From the NCBI RefSeq assembly GCF_013433315.1, contig NZ_WXVV01000027.1:1-64000 (forward strand): DNA of 64,000 bases. The letters run 5' to 3'. The position numbers and the translations under genes were made by a program. Position 1 is the stretch's first letter, and each line of letters begins with the position of its first letter. The notes beneath the pieces are model-generated. The model had not been told where the DNA came from. It did no database searches and saw nothing but the letters and a program-made list of their open reading frames with translations. The DNA comes from Pseudomonas crudilactis. Its GTDB lineage: Bacteria > Pseudomonadota > Gammaproteobacteria > Pseudomonadales > Pseudomonadaceae. This document shows, piece by piece, positions 33,187-40,738 of this stretch.

Positions 33187-35013
33187 TTACGGCTGCCACT
33201 CACTCTTTTCCCCGCTCAAACGTCGATCCAGAAAGCTCGCCGCGCTGATCAACGCCAGATGCGTCAAGGCCTGAGGGGTGTTTCCCAAATGCCGGCCATG
33301 GGCGTCGAACTCTTCGGCATACAACCCGAGCGGGTTGGCGTAACGCAGCAGTTGCTCAAACTCCAGATGCGCTTTTTCTACCTGCCCCGCGCGAGCCAGG
33401 CATTCGACGTACCAGAACGAGCACGCGGCAAACGCGCCTTCGGTGCCGGCCAGGCCATCGATATTGCTGTCGTCATTGCGATAGCGATAAACCATGCCGT
33501 CGCGCACCAGGGTCTTTTCAATCGCCTCAAGCGTCGACAGCCAACGTGGATCCTTGGCGCTGACAAAGCGCACCAGCGGCATCAGCAACATCGAGCCATC
33601 CAGCGCCGTGCCGCCCTTGTACTGGACGAAATGCCCGCGCTCCTCGTTCCAGAAGTTGTCCCAGATGTCGGCGTAGATCGCCTGTCGGGTCTGGTCCCAC
33701 TGGGCGAACGGTGCCGGCAGCGAGCGCTTCGACGCCAAACGAATCGCCCGGTCCAGCGCCACCCAGCACATCAGTCGAGAGTGCAGAAAGTGGTGCTGTT
33801 CACCGCGCATTTCCCAAATGCCGACATCGGTGGTCTGCCAGGTCTCACAGACTTGATCGACGACTTCGCGCACATGTTTCCAGCCTTCGTGGGAAATCGC
33901 ATCGCCATATTTGTTGACCAGGTACACCGCGTCCATCAGCTCGCCGAAGATGTCGAGCTGGATCTGCTCATACGCGCCATTGCCGATGCGCACCGGTTTC
34001 GCGCCGCCGTGTCCCGACAGATGATCAAGTTCGGTTTCCGGCAATTCCTGTTGTCCGTCGATGGCGTACAGAATATTCAGTTTCATCGGTTGCCCGTGGC
34101 AGTCGCTGACCCGTCCGCGCAGCCAGCCCATATAGGCATTGGCTTCGCCGATAAAGCCCAGACGCATGAACGCGTAGACGGTGAACGAGGCGTCGCGGAT
34201 CCACGTGTAGCGGTAATCCCAGTTGCGTTCGCCGCCGGGCGTTTCCGGTAGACCGAAAGTGGCGGCGGCGAGAATCGCGCCGTGTTTGCGCGACGTCAGC
34301 AGTTTCAACGCGAGGGCCGAGCGGTTGACCATTTCGCGCCAGCGTCCGCGATAAATCGACTGACCGATCCAGTCGCGCCAGAACTTCAGCGTGCGTTCCA
34401 TGCACAAGTGTCCGGCGCCTTCGGCGAATCGTGGATCATCGGTCGCACCGAGCATGAACGCCGCCGTTTCATCTTGCTTGAGCGTGAATTGCGCCACCGC
34501 CGCTTGCTTGTCGATCTGCATCGACTGGTCCGAAGCCAGGCGCAGTGAAGGTTGGCCAGAAGCGCTGAACGTCACGTCTTGTTGATCCAACTGTGCTCGG
34601 GTGTCGGCTCGTGCGTAATCGTGGCGCACGGCGCAGCGCATCGTGAAAGTCGCCGAGCCGCTCACGACGCGAACCCGCCGCATCAGTAGCGGCAGAGTGT
34701 CGTCACTGTCTCCGATGGGCAGCAGATCGGTCACTTCCACCACCGCGCGCTCACTCAACCAACGGGTTTGCAGGACATTGGTGTCGGGCAGGTAAATCTG
34801 CTCGCGGCGAGCATCGGGCAAGTCCGGCGCCAACTGGAAGATCCCCGCGTCGGGGGTATCCAGCAACGAACAGAAAATCGACGGACTGTCGAACTCCGGC
34901 CAGCAGAAAAAATCCACGCTGCCGCGATCATTGACCAGCGCTGCACTACGCATGTCGCCGATGATGCCGTGGGCGTCGATCGGGCTTTGTCGTTCCAGGT
35001 GATGCTCAGCCAT
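33187..35013 (-). CDS. Glycoside hydrolase family 15 protein
   Basis: A 608-residue GH15 enzyme of the bacterial glucoamylase/trehalase-like group. The N-terminal beta domain (residues 1-200: IIGDMRSAALVNDRGSVDFFCWPEFDSPSIF) is the trehalase-like type. The (alpha/alpha)6 barrel follows (NWDYRYTWIRDASFTVYAFMRLGF ... IWEMRGEQHHFLHSRLMCWVALDRA), ending with the NIDGLAGTEGAFAACSFWYVE segment. There is no signal peptide, so it is cytoplasmic. It overlaps the upstream SDR gene by 8 bp, so both are one operon. The likely substrate is an alpha-glucoside such as trehalose, unproven. Confidence 0.88.
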   Translation of the reverse strand: MAEHHLERQSPIDAHGIIGDMRSAALVNDRGSVDFFCWPEFDSPSIFCSLLDTPDAGIFQLAPDLPDARREQIYLPDTNVLQTRWLSERAVVEVTDLLPIGDSDDTLPLLMRRVRVVSGSATFTMRCAVRHDYARADTRAQLDQQDVTFSASGQPSLRLASDQSMQIDKQAAVAQFTLKQDETAAFMLGATDDPRFAEGAGHLCMERTLKFWRDWIGQSIYRGRWREMVNRSALALKLLTSRKHGAILAAATFGLPETPGGERNWDYRYTWIRDASFTVYAFMRLGFIGEANAYMGWLRGRVSDCHGQPMKLNILYAIDGQQELPETELDHLSGHGGAKPVRIGNGAYEQIQLDIFGELMDAVYLVNKYGDAISHEGWKHVREVVDQVCETWQTTDVGIWEMRGEQHHFLHSRLMCWVALDRAIRLASKRSLPAPFAQWDQTRQAIYADIWDNFWNEERGHFVQYKGGTALDGSMLLMPLVRFVSAKDPRWLSTLEAIEKTLVRDGMVYRYRNDDSNIDGLAGTEGAFAACSFWYVECLARAGQVEKAHLEFEQLLRYANPLGLYAEEFDAHGRHLGNTPQALTHLALISAASFLDRRLSGEKSEWQP

Positions 35014-35806
35014 TGCCGCGAAACTCCGGATAGAGGCTCATGCCGCCGTCGATGAACAGGGTGGTGCCAACGATGTAATCGGAGGCGTCGGAGGCAAGAA
35101 AGACCACCGCGTTGGCGACGTCTTCCGCGTCGCCGATACGCCCGTAGGGGATCAGCTCCAGCAGCTTTTCGCCGGCAGCGCCTTCGGTCGCGTCTTTGTT
35201 GATTGCCGTGCGAATCGCCCCCGGCGCGATGCCGTTGATGCGAATGCGTTGGTGGCTGACTTCCTGCGCGAGGGTCTGCATCAACTGATCGACACCGCCC
35301 TTGGACGCGGCGTAATTGACATGCCCGGCCCAGGGAATGCGCTGGTGCACCGAACTCATGTGGATGATCTTGCCGGCGGCGCGGGACACGCCTTCGCGAA
35401 CGCCCTGGCGATTGAAGATGCGCAGGGCGGCGCGGGCGCAGAGAAACTGTCCGGTGAGATTGACGCCGATGACTGCGTTCCAGTCGTCGAGCGTCATGTC
35501 CACAGCGGCGGCGTCTTTTTGCATCCCGGAATTGGCGATCAGAATATCCAGTGAGCCGAAGGCGTCGAGGGTTTCGGTGAACAGTCGTTCAACCTCGTCT
35601 TCCTTTGATACGTCGGCGCGGATGGCGATGGCCTGGCCACCGTCGGCGATGATCTGCCGGGCCAAGGCTTCGGCGGGTTCGGCCTGACGGTTGTAGTTGA
35701 TGACCACTGCGGCGCCGGCAGCGGCGAGGGCTTTGGCGGCAGCGTGACCGATGCCGGAGCTGGCGCCGGTGATGAGGGCTACCTGGCGGGTAAGGGATAT
35801 CTGCAT
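35006..35806 (-). CDS. Short-chain dehydrogenase/reductase, glucose 1-dehydrogenase type
   Basis: A 266-residue classical SDR: TGASSGIG cofactor motif (about residues 15-22), NSGM, the catalytic Ser in MSSVHQR, YAASK (Tyr, Lys), and a C-terminal FIDGGMSLYPEF typical of glucose 1-dehydrogenase relatives. The start MQISLTRQVALITG is chosen although the ribosome site is weak; a TTG at 35836 would add 10 residues. It is co-transcribed with GH15, suggesting that released glucose is oxidised to gluconate. Confidence 0.87.
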   Translation of the reverse strand: MQISLTRQVALITGASSGIGHAAAKALAAAGAAVVINYNRQAEPAEALARQIIADGGQAIAIRADVSKEDEVERLFTETLDAFGSLDILIANSGMQKDAAAVDMTLDDWNAVIGVNLTGQFLCARAALRIFNRQGVREGVSRAAGKIIHMSSVHQRIPWAGHVNYAASKGGVDQLMQTLAQEVSHQRIRINGIAPGAIRTAINKDATEGAAGEKLLELIPYGRIGDAEDVANAVVFLASDASDYIVGTTLFIDGGMSLYPEFRGNG

Positions 35807-35876
35807 GAGTGTCTGGGCCTGAAGCTTCGTCTTCAATAGCTGACTGGCCAGCGCAGGCGAGAGTTCAGTGAAAAGT

Positions 35877-35918
35877 CTCTACACCCTCCTGGCCCAAATG
35901 TGCTGTGAGGGAGTAGAG
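35877..35918 (-). terminator. Probable terminator of the terpene synthase gene
   Basis: Stem CTCTAC-a-CCCTC/GAGGG-a-GTAGAG, 18 bp after the terpene synthase stop, followed on the minus strand by ACTTTT. Confidence 0.55.
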
Positions 35919-35935
35919 CGTTTTAAAGCGACCAC

Positions 35936-36940
35936 TCAGATGTGATAGCGCGCACTGTGTTTATGCCATTCCAGGTTACCCGCCACCCAAGTGGTCAAGC
36001 CCTTCAGATAGCGTTTGGTCAAAGGTGCGGCATTGTTCAGCAGTTGCTTTTCGAGCGTTGAGTATTCCTGCATGACGGCATCATGAATATCCGCCGCTTT
36101 ATCGATGGCCTCTTGCAGCGAGCAGTGATGTCTGGCCGCCAGAAGGTAGGGAAGCTTGAAGTCTCCCGTTTCCTTGAGGTGCTCCTTGTACGCGGAATAC
36201 AAGTCATTGACCAAAGTCGTGGCCAGTGCCGCCAAGGCGCTGATGCGATGAATCTTTGGGTGGGAATACAGGTTGGCGGGTACTTCGTAGCCACCAATAA
36301 CATCAATCAGAACCTGACAAGGCCAGAAACTGTTGACCTGTCGGCTGGCCAGATATTCGGCGATGGTGGGCTGGGTACCGTAGATACGCCACGGGGCTTC
36401 GGCAGCCATGGTGACAAACATGGCAATGGTGATTTGCCGTACTCGAGCCACCTGTGATGGGGTGGAAAATTGCCCCACGCGTTTCATGTAAGACAGCAAG
36501 CCCCTGATCACCGGGTCGCGCGTTTGTTGTTGCGAAAGTTCTTCACCGAAAGGCGCAGGCAAATACACCGGATCGATTGCCGTAATGGCGAACGACAGCA
36601 TTTCAGCCACTTTCTCGGGGCGGCCACCGAGCGATGGGTCGTCACAATAATGGTCGTCCACGGCGAACAGTGCCGCGAAACATTGCGCAGCGAGCAGTAA
36701 CCTGTCCGGATCGTCCGTGTCGGCATGGCACAACATCGCGTAGCGGCCGAAGTCACTGGCGCGCAGTTTTTCGTGTTTACCGGCAAAGATACCCACGCTC
36801 GGTATCCACGCCATAAGACGCTCGTTGACTTCCTGACCCAGCGCCTCATCACTGCGTGTTGGGGAAGGACAGAAAAGGCTGCGCACGACAAAGGGCGAAA
36901 CGGCGCTGCGTGGTTGTGACGTGAAGGTGGGTCGATTCAT
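35936..36940 (-). CDS. Class I terpene synthase, 2-methylenebornane/2-methylisoborneol type
   Basis: A 334-residue bacterial terpene cyclase. The Asp-rich motif DDHYCDD (D95-D101) and the NSE triad NDLYSAYKE (N245, S249, E253) bind the three Mg ions. The C-terminal RYHI supplies the conserved Arg-Tyr. The DDxYC form and the NDLYS...KE form resemble the C11 monoterpenoid cyclases (2-methylisoborneol and the P. fluorescens 2-methylenebornane synthase). Those enzymes use 2-methyl-GPP made by an adjacent methyltransferase, which is absent here. AAGGAG lies 7 nt before the ATG. A consensus lux box lies about 140 bp upstream. Confidence 0.85.
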   Translation of the reverse strand: MNRPTFTSQPRSAVSPFVVRSLFCPSPTRSDEALGQEVNERLMAWIPSVGIFAGKHEKLRASDFGRYAMLCHADTDDPDRLLLAAQCFAALFAVDDHYCDDPSLGGRPEKVAEMLSFAITAIDPVYLPAPFGEELSQQQTRDPVIRGLLSYMKRVGQFSTPSQVARVRQITIAMFVTMAAEAPWRIYGTQPTIAEYLASRQVNSFWPCQVLIDVIGGYEVPANLYSHPKIHRISALAALATTLVNDLYSAYKEHLKETGDFKLPYLLAARHHCSLQEAIDKAADIHDAVMQEYSTLEKQLLNNAAPLTKRYLKGLTTWVAGNLEWHKHSARYHI

Positions 36941-37071
36941 GGTCTGCTCCTTTTACAGCGCTTGCCTCGGGACACTGGATGCAGTCGTCGGGTCTGAGCA
37001 ATGTTCTCAACCTGCGAGTTCCTGCCTGGGTAACGTTGGGTATATGAATGCGCTTTGTTGGGAGACGAAGC

Positions 37072-37091
37072 ACCTGTCAGGTCTGACAGGT
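37072..37091. promoter_or_regulatory. lux box (LuxR-type quorum-sensing site)
   Basis: ACCTGTCAGGTCTGACAGGT: a near-perfect 20-bp dyad matching the consensus NNCTGNCAGNTCTGNCAGNN at every fixed base. On the minus strand a plausible -10 (CATATA, 37041-37046) follows toward the terpene synthase. On the plus strand no AT-rich -10 is seen at the right distance. No luxR or luxI gene is in the window. Confidence 0.78.
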
Positions 37092-37272
37092 ACGCATGAT
37101 TTGCGACGAATGGTTGCGTTGCCAACAGCAGGCGGCTGAAGCTTCAAGGGTGAAAAAACGGCACCGGCTTCCGGCTTTTGCATTTCAGGCCTTCACATTC
37201 CACCAACAATTCCCTGCTTCCACGCCTCCCGGCGCTATGGCAACTTGGCGGCCCTTGATGAGGCTGCAACCG

Positions 37273-38445
37273 ATGGCAAACCCCTACCGCGAATTATTCT
37301 CTGCCCCCGGCGCACGCAATTTTGTGCTGGCCGGGATGATTGCGCGCATGCCGATTTCCATGACCGGTATCGGCGTGATCACCATGCTTTCGCAACTCAA
37401 GGGCGGCTATGCACTGGCCGGTGCAGTGGCGGCGACGTTTGCCTTGGCCACGGCGTTTTGCGCGCCGCAGGTTTCACGGCTCGTGGACCGCTTCGGGCAG
37501 GGAAAAATTCTCCCGGTGTCGGCGCTGCTCGGCGGTGGCGCGCTGTTGATGTTGCTGCTGTGCACACGGTTGCAGGCGCCGACCTGGACGTTGTTCATTT
37601 TCGCCGCGCTGGCCGGGTGCATGCCGAGCATGTCGGCGATGGTGCGGGCGCGCTGGACGGAAATCTATCGCGGTCAGCCGCAACTACAGACCGCGTATGC
37701 GCTGGAATCGGTGCTTGATGAAGTGTGTTTCATCGTCGGCCCGCCGCTGTCGGTGGGCTTGTGCGTGGCGGTGTTTCCCGAGGCCGGGCCGCTGGCGGCT
37801 TTGCTGGCGCTGGCGATTGGCGTGACGGCGTTTGTCGCCCAGCGCAGCACCGAGCCACCGGTGCACCCGCATACGTCTGAACATCACGCCTCGATCATTG
37901 GTTCGACTGACGTTCAGTTGTTGCTGGCCTTGATGATTGCCATGGGCGTTATCGTCGGTGTCATCGATGTGGTCAGCGTCGCGTTTGCCCAGCAACAAGG
38001 GCAGCCAGCGGCGGCGAGCATCGTCTTGTCGGTTTACGCCATCGGCTCGTGCCTGGCCGGTATCGCCTTCGGCGCCATGCGTTCGAAACTGCCGTTGCCG
38101 CGATTGTTTTTGTACGGCGGCGTGGCGACAGCGGTGACGACGTTGCCGCTGTTATTGGCGAGCAATATTTTCGGCTTGTCGGTGGCGGTATTCATCGCCG
38201 GGCTGTTCTTCGCGCCGACGCTGATTGTGGCGATGGCGTTGATCGAACGCATCGTGCCGCCGGCCAAACTCACCGAAGGTTTGACCTGGCTGGTGACTGG
38301 TTTGAGTATCGGCGTGGCCGTCGGGGCTGCCGGTTCCGGTTGGCTGGTGGATGCCTTCGGTGCACGCAGCGGTTTCTGGCTGGCGATTGCGGCTGGGGCG
38401 GTGGTGTTGTGCTCAGCGGTACAGAGTTATCGCCATCTGAAATGA
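37273..38445 (+). CDS. MFS transporter
   Basis: A 390-residue major facilitator with 12 predicted hydrophobic segments. VSRLVDRFGQGKILPVSA is the loop 2-3 motif (G-x3-D-R-x-G type). It is a likely small-molecule exporter. The start is uncertain: ATG 37273 (MANPYRELF) is preferred for its GAGG about 10 nt upstream; 37258 and 37096 are open alternatives. It is divergent from the terpene synthase and convergent with the JmjC gene, so a role in terpene or siderophore export is possible but unproven. Confidence 0.85.
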   Translation: MANPYRELFSAPGARNFVLAGMIARMPISMTGIGVITMLSQLKGGYALAGAVAATFALATAFCAPQVSRLVDRFGQGKILPVSALLGGGALLMLLLCTRLQAPTWTLFIFAALAGCMPSMSAMVRARWTEIYRGQPQLQTAYALESVLDEVCFIVGPPLSVGLCVAVFPEAGPLAALLALAIGVTAFVAQRSTEPPVHPHTSEHHASIIGSTDVQLLLALMIAMGVIVGVIDVVSVAFAQQQGQPAAASIVLSVYAIGSCLAGIAFGAMRSKLPLPRLFLYGGVATAVTTLPLLLASNIFGLSVAVFIAGLFFAPTLIVAMALIERIVPPAKLTEGLTWLVTGLSIGVAVGAAGSGWLVDAFGARSGFWLAIAAGAVVLCSAVQSYRHLK

Positions 38446-38454
38446 GAATGTCAT

Positions 38455-38482
38455 TGTGGGAGCGAGCCTGCTCGCTCCCACA
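38455..38482. repeat. Collapsed REP palindrome / terminator
   Basis: TGTGGGAGCGAG-CCTG-CTCGCTCCCACA, a perfect 12-bp inverted repeat with a 4-nt loop made of two REP ends joined directly. It lies between the converging MFS and JmjC genes and may act as a terminator. Confidence 0.85.
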
Positions 38483-38494
38483 GGATTTGCAGTG

Positions 38495-39628
38495 TTACCA
38501 GCCCCGTCCCGAATTCACCCAGAAATTCACCGACAGTGAAGTCGACACCGACTCCACCTGATGGAACCAGCCTTCCGGCAGGAACAGCAAATCCCCGGCC
38601 TCCAGCGTCACCCGCAGAAATGTCACGTCCCGAGCGGCGGGGAAGCGCTCGTAGTCCGGCGCATCCGGGTTGAAATCACAGCCATCCAGACCTCCCTTGG
38701 GCGCCGTCGACCAGGTGCCCAAGGCTTCACGATGATGCGGCGCGGCGAGGGTGAAGGTCTTCTGCCCCCAGACCTGCGCAAACAGATTGTCGGTGTCATC
38801 GCGATGCAGGGGTGTCAGCGTCCCTTTCGGCCCGATCCAGATTCGCGGCGGAATAAACAGCGCGGTGTCGAAGTAGGGCGGGTACTTGATCTGTTGCATC
38901 AACTGCGCCGGCAGGATGTTGTTGCCCATGTAGGCTGGCGGCTCGCCATCGGCGCCCTTGACCGCCGGTTTGTCCAGCGAGGCGATGAAGTCGGCCATCG
39001 ACGTGGAGCGGAAATCACGCTCGGTGGAGAAGGTTTTCTTCACGTAATCGCCATGGCGGGTGATGCCTTGCAGCTCGGCGAAATGCACCAGCGATTCTTC
39101 GCGGCTGAGCTTGAACAGTGGCCAGTCGTGCAGCGCATTGCTGATCACCACCGGAATGCCATTGGGCAGATAGCGGCTTTTGAACTCGTTGACCGACAGA
39201 TCACTGCGCGCAAGGCGTTCGACGCTGCTTTGGGTCGGCAGGCTGGCGGTGAGTTTTTCGCTGAAGCGCGGCGGTGTCGGGTAGCGCTTGTTCATGTCGA
39301 CTTTTTCCGCCACGGCGCGACCGTGCATCGCATGTTCGATGATCTGCGGCAGCATCGTTGCCAGGCCCATGTTGCCGCCGATCTTCAGGCGCCCGCTGGC
39401 GAACAGCTCTTCAACGTTGGCCATGCCGCTCATGATCCCGAGGAAATCGCGCTCGGCGACTTCAATGGTCACGTCCGGGCTGGCGTGGCGTCCGGGCACG
39501 GTGCGGCTGCTGGCCTTGACCTCGGACCAGTAGGCCTGCTGCGGACCAAACACGAATTGAAAAACGCCTTCGATGCCGACGGCGCCGGCATTGGCGAACA
39601 GTTTGCCCAGGATGCTCTGCAGGTCCAC
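38495..39628 (-). CDS. SCP2 domain fused to a JmjC/cupin_8 Fe(II) oxygenase
   Basis: A 377-residue fusion. Residues 1-110 resemble an SCP2 sterol/lipid-carrier domain (VTIEVAERDFLGIMSG ... FASGRLKIGGNMGLA). Residues about 140-377 are a JmjC/cupin_8 domain with the metal triad H275-x-D277 (LTPLHRDDTD) and H356 (GWFHQVES). Expected chemistry is 2-oxoglutarate-dependent hydroxylation, possibly of a lipid-like or carrier-bound substrate. The start is GTG at 39628, with GAGGG 7 nt upstream. A perfect PvdS box precedes it, divergent from the PvdG-like gene, so it is probably an iron-starvation gene of the pyoverdine regulon. Its exact role is unknown. Confidence 0.8.
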   Translation of the reverse strand: MDLQSILGKLFANAGAVGIEGVFQFVFGPQQAYWSEVKASSRTVPGRHASPDVTIEVAERDFLGIMSGMANVEELFASGRLKIGGNMGLATMLPQIIEHAMHGRAVAEKVDMNKRYPTPPRFSEKLTASLPTQSSVERLARSDLSVNEFKSRYLPNGIPVVISNALHDWPLFKLSREESLVHFAELQGITRHGDYVKKTFSTERDFRSTSMADFIASLDKPAVKGADGEPPAYMGNNILPAQLMQQIKYPPYFDTALFIPPRIWIGPKGTLTPLHRDDTDNLFAQVWGQKTFTLAAPHHREALGTWSTAPKGGLDGCDFNPDAPDYERFPAARDVTFLRVTLEAGDLLFLPEGWFHQVESVSTSLSVNFWVNSGRGW

Positions 39629-39665
39629 GGTGATCCCTCATTATTGGTTTTAGCCTGAACAGTTA

Positions 39666-39689
39666 ACGAGCGCCTGTGGGGGGAATTTA
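39666..39689 (-). promoter_or_regulatory. PvdS iron-starvation box for the SCP2-JmjC gene
   Basis: On the minus strand TAAAT (39689-39685), 16 nt, CGT (39668-39666): an exact match to the PvdS sigma-factor consensus TAAAT-N16-CGT. It predicts a start about 30 nt before the GTG. Confidence 0.8.
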
Positions 39690-39701
39690 CTGGTCGCTGA
39701 C

Positions 39702-39725
39702 TAATTTGCCTGGCGCCGGATCCGT
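39702..39725 (+). promoter_or_regulatory. PvdS-like iron-starvation box for the thioesterase gene
   Basis: TAATT-N16-CGT, one mismatch from TAAAT-N16-CGT, about 36 bp before the thioesterase start and back to back with the minus-strand box. Confidence 0.65.
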
Positions 39726-39760
39726 CTCTCTCTACAGATGAATTTTTCGAGGAAAGCGTG

Positions 39761-40495
39761 GTGACCAAGCTGACCCTGCTGTGCCTGCCGTATTCCGGCG
39801 CCAGTGCCATGGTCTACAGCCGCTGGCGGCCGAAACTGCCGCAATGGCTGCATTTGCAACCGGTTGAGCTGCCGGGGCGTGGCGCGCGTTTTGGTGAGCC
39901 GCTGCACACCGACATGCGTGCACTGGCAATGCAGTTGGCCAAGGAATTGCGCCCGACACTCAAAGCGCCTTATGCGCTGTTCGGCCACAGCCTTGGCGCG
40001 TTGCTGGCCTGCGAAATTGCTCATGCCTTGCGTGCGCTGGGTTGTCCGGAGCCGGTAGCGATGTTCGCTTCGGGAACCGCGGCGCCGACGATGCGTGCCG
40101 ATTACGATCGCGGCTTTGCCGATCCGAAGACCGACGCCGAGTTGATCGAGCAACTGCGCACGCTCAATGGCACCAGCGAAGAAGTCCTGGCCAACGCAGA
40201 GTTGATGAGCCTGACCCTGCCGATCCTGCGCGCGGATTTTCAACTGTGCGGCAAGTTCGAGCCGCTGGCGCGACCGCTGCTCAACTGCCCGGTGCATGTG
40301 CTCGGCGGCAAGGCTGACCGCGCCACCACCGAGCAACTGATCGGCTGGAGCAAGGAAACCCGCGGCAGCTTCTCGGTGGACATGCTCGCGGGCGGGCACT
40401 TCTTTATCCATGAGCATGAAGCGAAGGTATTGAAGGTGATCAAGGATCAGCTCGACGTACATCACCGCCGGCATGCCATGGCCGCAACCGCCTGA
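39761..40495 (+). CDS. pvdG: Type II thioesterase, PvdG-like
   Basis: A 244-residue alpha/beta hydrolase of the type II NRPS thioesterase family: FCLPYSGA-like LLCLPYSGASAMVY start, VELPGRGAR, nucleophile GHSLG (S77), Asp in GGKADRATT, His in LAGGHFFIHEHE. It clears misprimed acyl groups from carrier proteins. GTG at 39761 has GAGGA 7 nt upstream; the GTG at 39758 is too close. The length, the start LTLLCLPYSGASAMVYSRWR and the position before the NRPS genes fit PvdG of pyoverdine synthesis. Confidence 0.85.
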   Translation: MTKLTLLCLPYSGASAMVYSRWRPKLPQWLHLQPVELPGRGARFGEPLHTDMRALAMQLAKELRPTLKAPYALFGHSLGALLACEIAHALRALGCPEPVAMFASGTAAPTMRADYDRGFADPKTDAELIEQLRTLNGTSEEVLANAELMSLTLPILRADFQLCGKFEPLARPLLNCPVHVLGGKADRATTEQLIGWSKETRGSFSVDMLAGGHFFIHEHEAKVLKVIKDQLDVHHRRHAMAATA

Positions 40496-40507
40496 ATACC
40501 GCAGAAC

Positions 40508-40602
40508 CTGTGGGAGCGAGCTTGCTCGCGAAGACGCAATGTCAGTCAACATCTGTATTGGCAGACATACCGCATTCGCGAGCAAGCTCGCTCCCACAGG
40601 GT
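40508..40602. repeat. REP pair (REPIN)
   Basis: Inverted REP copies between the thioesterase and the first NRPS gene. Confidence 0.9.
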
Positions 40603-40660
40603 GTTTTGCAGATCCGAAATTCCCCGCTCTGCCTCCCGCCTGACAGTTCTTCTCATTCGC

Positions 40661-40683
40661 TAATTTTTCCGGTCTGCATTCGT
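40661..40683 (+). promoter_or_regulatory. Possible PvdS box for the NRPS operon
   Basis: TAATT-N15-CGT, one base shorter than the standard spacing, 56 bp before the NRPS ATG. The -35-like element (GCTAATTT) resembles the box before the thioesterase gene (ACTAATTT). Confidence 0.5.
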
Positions 40684-40738
40684 TTTATAGGGATGACGTG
40701 CCTTTGTGCTTCCTGCCTACTGATCCGGATGCTGAGAA

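Noticed and set aside
36941..37272. N-terminal extension of the MFS transporter to 37096
   Set aside because: The added residues are basic and non-hydrophobic, have no ribosome site and begin only 5 bp after the lux box.
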